The translations under genes were made by a program, and so were the position numbers. This document shows positions 7,882 through 16,161 of a stretch of DNA of 48,817 nt, in pieces (the stretch's first letter is position 1; every line of letters starts with the position of its first letter). The notes beneath the pieces were generated by a model. That model ran no database searches. It was not told the DNA's origin and worked only from the letters and a program-made list of their open reading frames with translations. Source of the DNA: SM23-32 sp964434535 (lineage in GTDB: Bacteria > Planctomycetota > Brocadiia > SM23-32); contig CAYSWA010000018.1 of assembly GCA_964434535.1 (NCBI GenBank), forward strand, positions 1-48,817, read 5' to 3'.

Positions 7882-9663
7882 ATGACCAGGAAAGACGCTG
7901 CACACCGACGCTGCGCATTGCCCGCCGGGCCGGGGGGCGCCGGAGGCGGCCTGCGCCTGCGGGCCATGGTCGCGCTCGGCGCGGTGCTGGTCGCCTTCTT
8001 CCTGCTGGCCGGCCGGCTGGGCCGGCTCCAGATCGTCGAGGCCCGCTCCTACCGCGAGCTGGCCCGGCGCCAGCAGGTGATCAGCCGCGAGGTCGCCGCC
8101 CGGCGGGGCCAGATACTCGACCGCGAGGGCCGCCTGCTCGCCTCCAGCGTGCAGGGCTGGAGCGTTTTCGCCGACCCCCACGCCGTCGAGCGCCCCCGCG
8201 AGACGGCCGCCGTGCTCGCCCGCATGCTCGACGTCTCGCCCGGCCCGCTCGGCCGGCGGCTGCGCCAGGACCGCTACTTCGTCTGGGTCGAGCGCCAGGT
8301 CACCGAGCAGGAGGCCGACCGCGTGCGCAAGCTCGGCCTGCCCGGCGTCTTCGTGCGCCGCGAACCCAAGCGCCTCTACCCCCAGGGCCGCCTCGCCGCC
8401 GCCGTGATCGGCTTCACCGACATCGACGGGCGCGGCCTGGCCGGCGTCGAACGCCAGATGGACGCGCTGCTGCGCGGCCGCCCCGGCCTGGAGAGCGTGC
8501 TCTGCGACGGCGGCCGCCGCATCATCCGCTCCCCCGCCGACCGCATCGAGCGGGCGCCCTTCAACGGATACGACGTCTTCCTGACCCTCGACGCCTACGT
8601 GCAGGCCATCGCGGAGGAAGAGCTGGCCCGCGCGGCGGAGGCCCACGCCCCCGAGTGCGCCGCCGCCGTGGTGCTCGACGCGCTGGACGGCTCGGTGCTG
8701 GCCATGGCCTCCTGGCCCGGCTTCGACCCCCAGGCCCCGGCCGAGGGCCCGGTCGAGCGCCAGCGCAACATCGCCGTCAGCGACGCCTACGAGTACGGCT
8801 CGGCCTGCAAGCCGTTCACCGTCGCGCTCGCCCTCGACGGCGGCGCCGTCGAGCCCGCCACCGAGTTCGACTGCCACGGCGGCGAGTGGCAGATCGGCGC
8901 CCGCACCCTCCACGACGCCCACCCCTTCGGCGTGCTCAGCGTCAGCGACATCCTCTGCCACTCCAGCAACATCGGCGTGGCGCAGGTGGCGATGCTGGTC
9001 GGCGCCGAGGCGCTCTACCGGGGCATCCGCGCCTTCGGGCTCGGCGAGCCGACGGGCATCGCCCTGCCCGGCGAGGCCGGCGGCATCGTGCGCCCCCTGC
9101 GGGCGTGGAACCGCTACAGCGTCGTCAGCGTCTCGTTCGGGCACGAGCTGACGGCGACGCCCCTGGCGATGACGCGGGCGTTCGCCGCCTTCGCCTCGGG
9201 CGGCAGGCTGCTCCAGCCCCGCATCGTCGGGGCCGTCCGCCACGCCCATTCGGGCCGGATAATCTACACGGCCGGCGAGCCGGTCGCCGTCGGCCGGGCC
9301 ATGAGCGCCCAGACGGCGCGGGAGGTACTGGCGATGATGGCCCGCGTCGTGGCCGAGGGCACCGGCCGAAGGGCGCGAGACGACCAGTACGCCCTCGCCG
9401 GCAAGACCGGCACGGCCCAGATGCTCCGCCCCGACCGCTCCGGCTACAGCGAGGACCGCTACCTGAGCAGCTTCGTGGGCATCGCGCCCGCGGGCGCCCC
9501 CCGCATCGCCGTGCTGGTCACGCTGAAGGCCCCCTCCAAGAACGGCTACTACGGCGGCACCGTCGCCGCCCCCGCCGTGCGGCAGATCGCCGTGCGCACG
9601 CTGCGCTACCTGCAAGTGCCGCCCGACGGCGCAGTGCGGGTCGCATCAGGAGAGATGCATTGA
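7882..9663 (+). CDS. ftsI: Peptidoglycan transpeptidase, class B PBP (FtsI/PBP3-like)
   Basis: The 593-residue protein has an N-terminal membrane anchor (about 29-45), a dimerisation region with RRGQILDREGRLLA, and a C-terminal penicillin-binding domain. All three active-site motifs are present: SACK (307-310, nucleophile Ser307), SSN (361-363) and KTG (508-510). The usual GSTFK context reads GSACKPF. FtsI crosslinks septal peptidoglycan and works with FtsW, encoded further down the operon. There is no PASTA domain. The gene overlaps the start of murE by 4 nt. Confidence 0.93.
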   Translation: MTRKDAAHRRCALPAGPGGAGGGLRLRAMVALGAVLVAFFLLAGRLGRLQIVEARSYRELARRQQVISREVAARRGQILDREGRLLASSVQGWSVFADPHAVERPRETAAVLARMLDVSPGPLGRRLRQDRYFVWVERQVTEQEADRVRKLGLPGVFVRREPKRLYPQGRLAAAVIGFTDIDGRGLAGVERQMDALLRGRPGLESVLCDGGRRIIRSPADRIERAPFNGYDVFLTLDAYVQAIAEEELARAAEAHAPECAAAVVLDALDGSVLAMASWPGFDPQAPAEGPVERQRNIAVSDAYEYGSACKPFTVALALDGGAVEPATEFDCHGGEWQIGARTLHDAHPFGVLSVSDILCHSSNIGVAQVAMLVGAEALYRGIRAFGLGEPTGIALPGEAGGIVRPLRAWNRYSVVSVSFGHELTATPLAMTRAFAAFASGGRLLQPRIVGAVRHAHSGRIIYTAGEPVAVGRAMSAQTAREVLAMMARVVAEGTGRRARDDQYALAGKTGTAQMLRPDRSGYSEDRYLSSFVGIAPAGAPRIAVLVTLKAPSKNGYYGGTVAAPAVRQIAVRTLRYLQVPPDGAVRVASGEMH

Positions 9664-11177
9664 GCAACACCGAAACGACAGCCAGCGCCCGGCTCTGCGA
9701 CCTGCTGGCGCGCGTGGCAGCCCGGCGCGTGCTGAACGCCGCCGACCCGGTGATCCGCGCGGTGGTGGACGACTCCCGCGCGGCGGCGCCCGGCGCCCTG
9801 TTCGTCGCCGTGCGCGGCGCGCGGGCCGACGGGCACGACTTTATCGCCGCCGCCGTCCGCAGCGGCGCCTCGGCCGTGGTCTGCCAGGAGCTGCCCGCCC
9901 CCCTGCCCGACTGCCCGGTGGCGCAGGTGGCCGACTCCCGCCGCGCGCTGAGCCGGCTGGCCGACACCTTCTACGGCTCGCCCTCGCGGCGCCTCCGCGT
10001 GATCGGCATCACCGGCACCGACGGCAAGACCAGCACCACCGAGCTGCTGCGCACGATATTGAACGAATCGGGCCGCCTGGCCGCCTCGATCGGCACCCTC
10101 GGCTACTTCATGGGCGGGCGCTGGAGTGACTCGGACCTGACCACCCCGCCCCCGCTTCAGCTCCACGACGCGCTGCGCCGCATGCTCCAGCTCGGCATGA
10201 CCGACGCCTGCATGGAGGTCAGCAGCCACTCGCTGACGCTGAGGCGCGTCGACGACGTGGCCTTCGACGCCGCCGCCCTGACCAACATCACCGCCGACCA
10301 CCTGGACTGGCACGGCACGCGCGAGCAGTACGCCCGCGCCAAGCGGCTCCTCTTCGAGCAGCTCCCCCCCGGCGCCCTCGCCGTGCTGCCGGCCGAAAGC
10401 GAGTTCTGCGACGAGTTCCGCCGCGTCACGCGCGCCGAGGTGCTCACCTACGGGATGCGGGGGCTGGCCGACGTGCGCGGGCGCATCCTCTCGCTCGGGC
10501 TCGACGGCATGACCGCGGAGGTGCGCACGCCCATGGAACGCTACAACGTGCGCACGCCGCTGATCGGAGAGTACAACTGCCTGAACATCCTGACCGCCGC
10601 CACCCTCGCCTTCGGCCTCGACATCGGCGGAGAGGTCGTCAAGGAGGCGCTCCGGGGCTTCCGCGGGGTGCCGGGCCGCCTGGAGAGGATCCGCCTGCCC
10701 GGCCGGGCCGACCTGCCCGCCGTCTGCGTCGACTACGCCCACACTGCCGACGCCCTGGCCAAGGTGCTCGGCACGCTGCGCCCGCTGGTGCGCGACAAGC
10801 TCATCTGCGTGGTCGGCTGCGGCGGGGACCGCGACCCGAGCAAGCGGCCCGTGATGGGCCGGATCGCCGCCCGACTCGCCGACCTCGCCGTCTTCACCGC
10901 CGACAACAGCCGCAGCGAGCGCACCGAGGACATCATCGCCCAGATGACGGCCGGCATCGATACGCCCCTGGCCGACTGCCGCGTCGAGCCCGACCGCCGC
11001 CGCGCCATCGAGCTGGCCATCGAGCTGGCGCCGTCTTCGGACTCGATGGTCGCCATCTGCGGGCGGGGCTGCGAGCGATACGTGAAGATCGGCGACCGCC
11101 GCATACCCTTCGACGACCGGTTCGTCGCCCGCCAGATCATGCAGAACATGCCCGCAAGGCGCCGCAGGACCGCTTAG
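9660..11177 (+). CDS. murE: UDP-MurNAc-tripeptide synthetase, probably meso-diaminopimelate-adding
   Basis: MurE adds the third amino acid to UDP-MurNAc-L-Ala-D-Glu. The start is a TTG at 9660 with AGGAGA 6 nt upstream, overlapping the ftsI stop; this gives 505 residues, normal for MurE. Motifs are GITGTDGKTSTTELL (Walker A, about 117-129), DLTTPPPLQL, AYARAK-type carbamylated-Lys context (YARAKRLLFE), and DYAHTADALAKVL. The substrate loop reads DNSR (415-418) where DAP enzymes have DNPR; the Arg that contacts meso-DAP is kept. The later GKGHE block reads GRGCE (468-472), keeping the DAP-contacting Gly and Glu. DAP specificity is therefore likely but not certain. Confidence 0.93.
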   Translation: MSNTETTASARLCDLLARVAARRVLNAADPVIRAVVDDSRAAAPGALFVAVRGARADGHDFIAAAVRSGASAVVCQELPAPLPDCPVAQVADSRRALSRLADTFYGSPSRRLRVIGITGTDGKTSTTELLRTILNESGRLAASIGTLGYFMGGRWSDSDLTTPPPLQLHDALRRMLQLGMTDACMEVSSHSLTLRRVDDVAFDAAALTNITADHLDWHGTREQYARAKRLLFEQLPPGALAVLPAESEFCDEFRRVTRAEVLTYGMRGLADVRGRILSLGLDGMTAEVRTPMERYNVRTPLIGEYNCLNILTAATLAFGLDIGGEVVKEALRGFRGVPGRLERIRLPGRADLPAVCVDYAHTADALAKVLGTLRPLVRDKLICVVGCGGDRDPSKRPVMGRIAARLADLAVFTADNSRSERTEDIIAQMTAGIDTPLADCRVEPDRRRAIELAIELAPSSDSMVAICGRGCERYVKIGDRRIPFDDRFVARQIMQNMPARRRRTA

Positions 11178-11194
11178 GGAGGGAGCCCCGAGAC

Positions 11195-12604
11195 ATGGAC
11201 AACCGCCGCAACGCGTTCACCGCCGGCCGGATCGCCGAGGCATGCGACGGCCGGCTCCGGCACGGCGATCCGGACCACACCGCCGAGGGCGTCGCCACCG
11301 ATACGCGCAGGCTGATGCCCGGGCAGGCGTTCTTCGCGCTGCGCGGCGAGCGTCACGACGGCCACGACTACCTGGCCGCCGCCTCTGCGCAGGGAGCGTC
11401 CGTGCTGGTCGCCGAGCGGCCGCCCGCAGGCTGGCGCCCCCCCGAGGGCGTCGCCTTCGTCCTGGTCGAGGACACCGCCCGCGCGCTGCTCGACCTGGCC
11501 GGCTGGCACCGGGGCCGGCTCACCGGCCGCGTCGCCGCCGTCACGGGCAGCTACGGCAAGTCGACCGTGAAGGAGATGCTCGGGGCGATCCTCGGGCTGG
11601 ACTCGCGCCTCACCGTCGCGCCGGCCAGCTTCAACAACCGGATCGGCGTCGCCCTCACCCTCCTGGCGGCATCGCCCGAGGACGAGTTCGTCGTGCTCGA
11701 GATGGGGACCAACCACCCCGGCGAGATCGACGAGCTGGCCGCCGCCGCGCGCCCCGACCTCGGCGTGATCACCGCCATCGGCGAGGTGCACCTGGAGGGG
11801 CTCGGCTCGCTGGACGGCGTCGCCGAGGCGAAGGGCGAGCTGATCCCTCACCTGCCCGCAGACGGCGCCCTGGTCCTGAACGCCGACGACGCGCGCTGCG
11901 CGGCGCTGGCCGGGCGCTTCGAGGGGACGCCCCGCACCTTCGGCCTCCGGCGGGGCGCGACGGTCCGGGCGGAGCGAATTCACCGCGTGCACGGGGGCTG
12001 GCGCTTCGACGCGGCCGGCTGGGTCTTCCGCCTGCCGGACGGCCCCCGCCACAACATCATCAACGCGGCCGCCGCCGTCTGCGCGGCCGATGCCCTCGCC
12101 GTGCCGGCCCGGACCGCCGCCCAGGCGCTGGCCGGCTTCAGCCCGCCGCCGATGCGCTACGAGCGGCGCGAGCTCGGCGGCGTGACCTTCGTCTGCGATT
12201 GCTACAACAGCAGCCCGCCGGCCCTGCGCGCCGCGCTGGAGAGCTTCCTTCTGGAGGCCGCTGCGGGCCGCCGCATCCTGGTCTGCGGCGAGATGCGGGA
12301 GCTCGGCGAGCGCGGCCCCGAGCTGCACCGCCGCGCGGGCATGGAGATGGCCGCCAGCGGGGCCGAGCTGCTGGTGGCCGTCGGCGAGCTGGCGCGCCAC
12401 TTCATCGAGGGCTGGCACCGCCGCGCCCTGCCCACCCAGGGGGCGCTCTACTTCCGCTCGGCCCAGGAGGCATGGTCGCCGCTGTGGTGGGAGCTGCGCC
12501 CCGGCGACGCCGTGCTGGTCAAGGGCTCCCGCGCCATGCGCATGGAAACGATCGTCGAGAGGATCGCCGAGCAGCTCGGCGCCGAAGGTAAGGAGGCCGC
12601 CTGA
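11195..12604 (+). CDS. murF: UDP-MurNAc-tripeptide:D-Ala-D-Ala ligase
   Basis: MurF adds D-Ala-D-Ala to finish the cytoplasmic UDP-MurNAc-pentapeptide. The 469-residue protein has the Mur ligase layout. The N-terminal substrate domain includes DTRRLMPGQAFFALRGERHDGHDY. The ATP domain has GSYGKST (118-124), FNNRIGVALTLL and VLEMGTNHPGEI. The C-terminal domain has CDCYNSSPPALRAALE, where the usual DDSYN has Cys for an acidic residue. It follows murE by 17 nt and its stop overlaps the mraY start by one base, consistent with translational coupling. Confidence 0.95.
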   Translation: MDNRRNAFTAGRIAEACDGRLRHGDPDHTAEGVATDTRRLMPGQAFFALRGERHDGHDYLAAASAQGASVLVAERPPAGWRPPEGVAFVLVEDTARALLDLAGWHRGRLTGRVAAVTGSYGKSTVKEMLGAILGLDSRLTVAPASFNNRIGVALTLLAASPEDEFVVLEMGTNHPGEIDELAAAARPDLGVITAIGEVHLEGLGSLDGVAEAKGELIPHLPADGALVLNADDARCAALAGRFEGTPRTFGLRRGATVRAERIHRVHGGWRFDAAGWVFRLPDGPRHNIINAAAAVCAADALAVPARTAAQALAGFSPPPMRYERRELGGVTFVCDCYNSSPPALRAALESFLLEAAAGRRILVCGEMRELGERGPELHRRAGMEMAASGAELLVAVGELARHFIEGWHRRALPTQGALYFRSAQEAWSPLWWELRPGDAVLVKGSRAMRMETIVERIAEQLGAEGKEAA

Positions 12605-13671
12605 TGCTCCATCGACTGCTGCCGGAGGCGCTGGCGGGCGCGGGCACGCGCGCCCTGCTGGCGGGCGCCACGGCGCTCGGGGTGAGCCTGGCGGTCGGGC
12701 GGCCGGTCATCGCCGCGCTGCGACGCCTGAAGGCCGGCGAGCGGACCGAGAAGACGCCGATCGAGGACGAGGCCCTGCGCCGCCGCATCGCCGCCAAGAG
12801 CGGCACGCCGACGATGGGCGGGCTGATCCTGCTGGCGGGCCTGGCCGCCGGCAGCCTAGCCTGGGGAAAGCTGGGCGGCGTCGCCCTGCCCGCCGCGCTC
12901 GCCACGGCCGCCGTGATGGCGCTGCTGGGGATGACGGACGACCTGCGCAAGCTGCGGGGCGCCGGCCATCGGGACAGGGGCCTGAAGGCCCGCTACAAGC
13001 TGATCGCGCAGGGCATCGTCGGGGCCGCGCTGGCCCTGGCGCTGCTGCGCCGGGGGCCGGCCGGCTACGGCCCGCCCCTGCTATCCGGGATGAGCGCCGC
13101 CGCCACGGTGCTGTTCGTCGGCTGGGCGGCGTTCGTGGTCGCGGCGATGAGCAACGCCACGAACGTGACCGACGGACTGGACGGCCTGCTGGCCGGACTG
13201 ACGCCGCTGGCGGCGACCGTTCTGGCCGGCGGCTGCTGGGTCGCGGGGAACGCGCAGGCAGCCGCCGGCCTCGGATTCGAGCACGTGCCGGGCGCCGGCG
13301 AGCTGGCCGTCTTCTGCGGGGCGATGGCCGGCGCGGCGCTCGGTTTCCTCTGCTTCAACCGCCATCCCGCCCGGGTCTTCATGGGCGACACGGGCGCCCT
13401 CGCCGTGGGGGGCGGCCTCGCCGCCGCGGCCCTGGCGGCGCGCCACGAGCTGCTGCTCGCCGTGGTGGGGCTTGTCTTCCTGGCCGAGTTCGGCTCCTCG
13501 CTGCTTCAGATCGGCTACTTCAAGGCGACCGGCGGGCGGCGCATCCTGCCCGTGGCGCCGCTGCACCACACCTTCGAGATGCAGGGGCGGCCCGAGCCGC
13601 TCATCGTGCGCGGATTCTACCTCTGCGGGGCGCTCGCCGCCCTGCTCGGCGTGACCCTGATCTACCTCTGA
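12604..13671 (+). CDS. mraY: Phospho-MurNAc-pentapeptide transferase
   Basis: MraY is the polytopic inner-membrane enzyme that makes lipid I. The 355-residue protein shows SGTPTMGGLILLAG, the Asp pair in GMTDDLRKL, NATNVTDGLDGLLAG, and FMGDTGALAVGGGL with the conserved catalytic Asp. The histidine motif near the C-terminus reads PLHHTFE in place of PxHHHxE, so the third His is Thr while the first two are kept. About ten hydrophobic segments are visible. The ATG overlaps the murF stop in a TGATG junction. Confidence 0.95.
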   Translation: MLHRLLPEALAGAGTRALLAGATALGVSLAVGRPVIAALRRLKAGERTEKTPIEDEALRRRIAAKSGTPTMGGLILLAGLAAGSLAWGKLGGVALPAALATAAVMALLGMTDDLRKLRGAGHRDRGLKARYKLIAQGIVGAALALALLRRGPAGYGPPLLSGMSAAATVLFVGWAAFVVAAMSNATNVTDGLDGLLAGLTPLAATVLAGGCWVAGNAQAAAGLGFEHVPGAGELAVFCGAMAGAALGFLCFNRHPARVFMGDTGALAVGGGLAAAALAARHELLLAVVGLVFLAEFGSSLLQIGYFKATGGRRILPVAPLHHTFEMQGRPEPLIVRGFYLCGALAALLGVTLIYL

Positions 13672-13684
13672 GTGCGGGAACGGC

Positions 13685-14965
13685 ATGGCGGACCTGAGCG
13701 CCATCGCGCCGCGCGGCGTTGCCGAGCCGGCCACGCCGCTTGAGCTGGCCGCCGAGTGGCGGCGCCCCAGCGTGCGCATCGGCCTGATCGTCGCGGCGCT
13801 CACGTGCATCGGCGTGGTCGCGGTCGCCAGCGCGGGCGGGGCGGGGGGCTTCGCCGGCGCGCTGAGCAAGCGCCTGGCGCTGACCGCGATCGGCGCCGCA
13901 GCGTTCGCCGCCGGCGCCTCCGTGCCCCACCGCTGGTGGCGGCGTCACCACCTGGCCGTGCTCGCCTTCGCGCTGGCGGGCCTCGTGGCGGTGCTGATCC
14001 CCGGCGTCGGCGTGCGCATCAACAACGCGCGACGCTGGATCAACCCCGGGCTGCCGGTCGGTTTCCAGCCGTCGGAGTTCGCGAAGGTCGCCCTCTGCGT
14101 ATGGGTGGCGGCCTACTGCGAGCGGAACGCCACGCGGATGCGCAGCGCCGTCCACGGCTTCCTGGCGCCGCTGAGCGTGGTCGGCCTGGCCTGCCTGCTG
14201 ATCCTGGCCGAGCCGGACTTCGGCACGGCGGCGCTGGCCGGCCTGGTCTGCCTGGCGGTGCTGCTGGTCTTCGGCACGCGGCTGGTCTACGTGCTGCTGG
14301 CCGGGGCGGCGGGCGCGCCGCTGCTGCGCCACCTGGTGCTGGAAGTGCCCTACCGCTACCGGCGCATCGTCAGCTTCCTCAACCCGTGGGCCGACCCCCG
14401 GGGCAGCGGCTACCAGCTCATCCAGTCGCGCATCGCCATCGGCTCCGGCGGCGTGTTCGGGCGCGGGCTCGGGGCGGGGGTGCAGAAGGCCGGCTTCCTG
14501 CCGGGGGCCGACAACGACTTCATCTTCAGCATCCTGGCCGAGGAGCTCGGCCTGGTCGGCTGCCTCGTTGTTCTCGCGCTCTTCGCCCTGCTGTTGTGGG
14601 AGTGCCTGAAGGTGGTGCTGCGCGCTCCGGACGCGTTCGCCTTCGCCCTGGCGCTCGGCCTGGCGCTGCTGCTGGGCTTTGAGGCGGCCGCGCACGTGGC
14701 CGTGGTCACCGGGACGGTGCCGACCAAGGGGCTGAGCATGCCGTTCATCAGCGCCGGCGGCTCGTCGCTCATCGCCAGCCTGCTGGCGGCGGGCATGATC
14801 ATGCGGGTGGCTCTGGTCGAGGAAGGACGCGCGCCGGGCGGCGGCGAGGGCTGGCCCGAACGGGAGCCGGCCTACGAGCGTGCCGCACGGCGCTGGAGCG
14901 CCCGCCTGGCCGACGCCTGCCTCCGCGGCGCGCGCCGCGCCCTGGGGAAAGGAGGGCCGGCGTGA
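13685..14965 (+). CDS. ftsW: Lipid II polymerase FtsW (SEDS family)
   Basis: This 426-residue membrane protein is a SEDS glycosyltransferase that polymerises lipid II with its partner FtsI. Signatures are NNARRWINPGLPVGFQPSEFAK, where the conserved RW and QPSE are visible, AEPDFGTAAL, the loop QSRIAIGSGGVFGRGLGAG, DNDFIFSILAEELG, and PTKGLSMPFISAGGSSL. A position between mraY and murG and pairing with ftsI in the operon favours FtsW over RodA, although motifs alone do not separate them fully. The C-terminal tail is Arg-rich. Confidence 0.92.
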   Translation: MADLSAIAPRGVAEPATPLELAAEWRRPSVRIGLIVAALTCIGVVAVASAGGAGGFAGALSKRLALTAIGAAAFAAGASVPHRWWRRHHLAVLAFALAGLVAVLIPGVGVRINNARRWINPGLPVGFQPSEFAKVALCVWVAAYCERNATRMRSAVHGFLAPLSVVGLACLLILAEPDFGTAALAGLVCLAVLLVFGTRLVYVLLAGAAGAPLLRHLVLEVPYRYRRIVSFLNPWADPRGSGYQLIQSRIAIGSGGVFGRGLGAGVQKAGFLPGADNDFIFSILAEELGLVGCLVVLALFALLLWECLKVVLRAPDAFAFALALGLALLLGFEAAAHVAVVTGTVPTKGLSMPFISAGGSSLIASLLAAGMIMRVALVEEGRAPGGGEGWPEREPAYERAARRWSARLADACLRGARRALGKGGPA

Positions 14966-16149
14966 TGGAGCGCGAGCGGGGCGCAAGGCAGCTTCGCGTG
15001 CTCTTCGCCGGCGGCGGCAGCGGCGGCCACCTGATGCCGGCCGTCGCCGCGGCGCGGGAGCTGCGCGGCCTCTTCCCCACGTCGCGGATCGTCTTCCTGG
15101 TGGCGGCCGGCCGCACAGAGGAGTTCTGCCTGCCCGCCCTGAAAGGATACGAGACGCTGCCGGTCGCCCGCGTCCCCTGGACGCGCGCCGCCGAGAAGGC
15201 GCTCCTGCCCGCCCGCGCCGCCCGGGCCGCCTGCGAGACGGCCGACGCCGTGCGCGCCCTGCGCCCGCAGGTGGTGGTGGGCCTCGGCGGCAGCCACTGC
15301 ATCGCCCCGGTGCTGACGGCCCGCGCGCTCGGGGCGCGCGTCGCCCTGCTGGAGTCGAATGCCCTCGCCGGCCGCGCCGTGCGCCTGCTGGCGCCGGTGG
15401 CGGACCGGGTGCTGCTCCAGTGGGGTCGGGCGGCCCATCGGCTGCGCGCGCGGCGCGTGGCCGTCACGGGCAACCCGGTGCGGCAGGAGCTGTTCGAGCT
15501 GGACCGATTGGTCGCGCTGCGGCGGCTGGGGCTCTCGCCCCGGCGGCGCACGCTGCTGGTGACGGGCGGCTCGCAGGGCGCACAGGCGCTGAACGCCGCC
15601 CTGCGCCAGGCGCTGCCGGCCGCCCTGGAGGCCTGCCCGGACCTCCAGGTGCTGCACCTGAGCGGCGCCGACAACCTGCCGGCGGCGCTGCAGTGGGCCG
15701 CGCAGCGGGGCCTCGCCTCCTACCGGGCTATCGGCTTCCTGCGCCGCATGCAGGACGCCTACGCGGCGGCCGACTTCGTGCTCTGCCGCGCGGGCGGCTC
15801 GACCCTGGCCGAGCTGACGGCGCTCGGCCTGCCGGCGCTGCTGGTGCCCCTGCCCGGCGCGGGGGCCCATCAGGCGGCCAACGCGACCGTGCTGGCCGAG
15901 GCCGGCGCGGCCGTCAGCATGCGCCAGCGCGACCTGAGGCCCGAACGGCTGGCACGGGCCATCGTCCTGCTGGCCACCAACGACGCCCTGCGCGCCCGCA
16001 TGGCGGCCAACGCCGCCCGGCTCGGGCGCCCCGACGCCGCGCGACGCGTGGCCGAGGAGCTGGCCGAACTCGCCGGGCTCGCCCGGCAGCCCAACGCCCC
16101 GGTGCGGTACCGGGACGTGCTCCCCCCCAGCATGCCCCAGGCAGCCTGA
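14965..16149 (+). CDS. murG: UDP-GlcNAc:lipid I N-acetylglucosaminyltransferase
   Basis: MurG adds GlcNAc to lipid I to form lipid II on the inner face of the membrane. It is a GT-B enzyme of the usual length (394 residues). The N-terminal G-loop is GGGSGGHLMPA (from 16), followed by GLGGSHCIAP and VTGNPVR. The C-terminal G-loop is VTGGSQGAQALN, and the UDP-GlcNAc site is RAGGSTLAEL followed by GAHQAANA. The start at 14965 overlaps the ftsW stop by one base and has GGAGGG 8 nt upstream; a GTG three bases earlier is less likely. Confidence 0.95.
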   Translation: MERERGARQLRVLFAGGGSGGHLMPAVAAARELRGLFPTSRIVFLVAAGRTEEFCLPALKGYETLPVARVPWTRAAEKALLPARAARAACETADAVRALRPQVVVGLGGSHCIAPVLTARALGARVALLESNALAGRAVRLLAPVADRVLLQWGRAAHRLRARRVAVTGNPVRQELFELDRLVALRRLGLSPRRRTLLVTGGSQGAQALNAALRQALPAALEACPDLQVLHLSGADNLPAALQWAAQRGLASYRAIGFLRRMQDAYAAADFVLCRAGGSTLAELTALGLPALLVPLPGAGAHQAANATVLAEAGAAVSMRQRDLRPERLARAIVLLATNDALRARMAANAARLGRPDAARRVAEELAELAGLARQPNAPVRYRDVLPPSMPQAA

Positions 16150-16161
16150 AAGGACAGGGCC

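Noticed and set aside
8655..9659. Long plus-strand frame (840 codons) that runs in from inside ftsI and is continuous with murE
   Set aside because: Its first third is an Arg/Pro-rich out-of-frame reading of the ftsI gene. Only the part from the TTG at 9660 is MurE.
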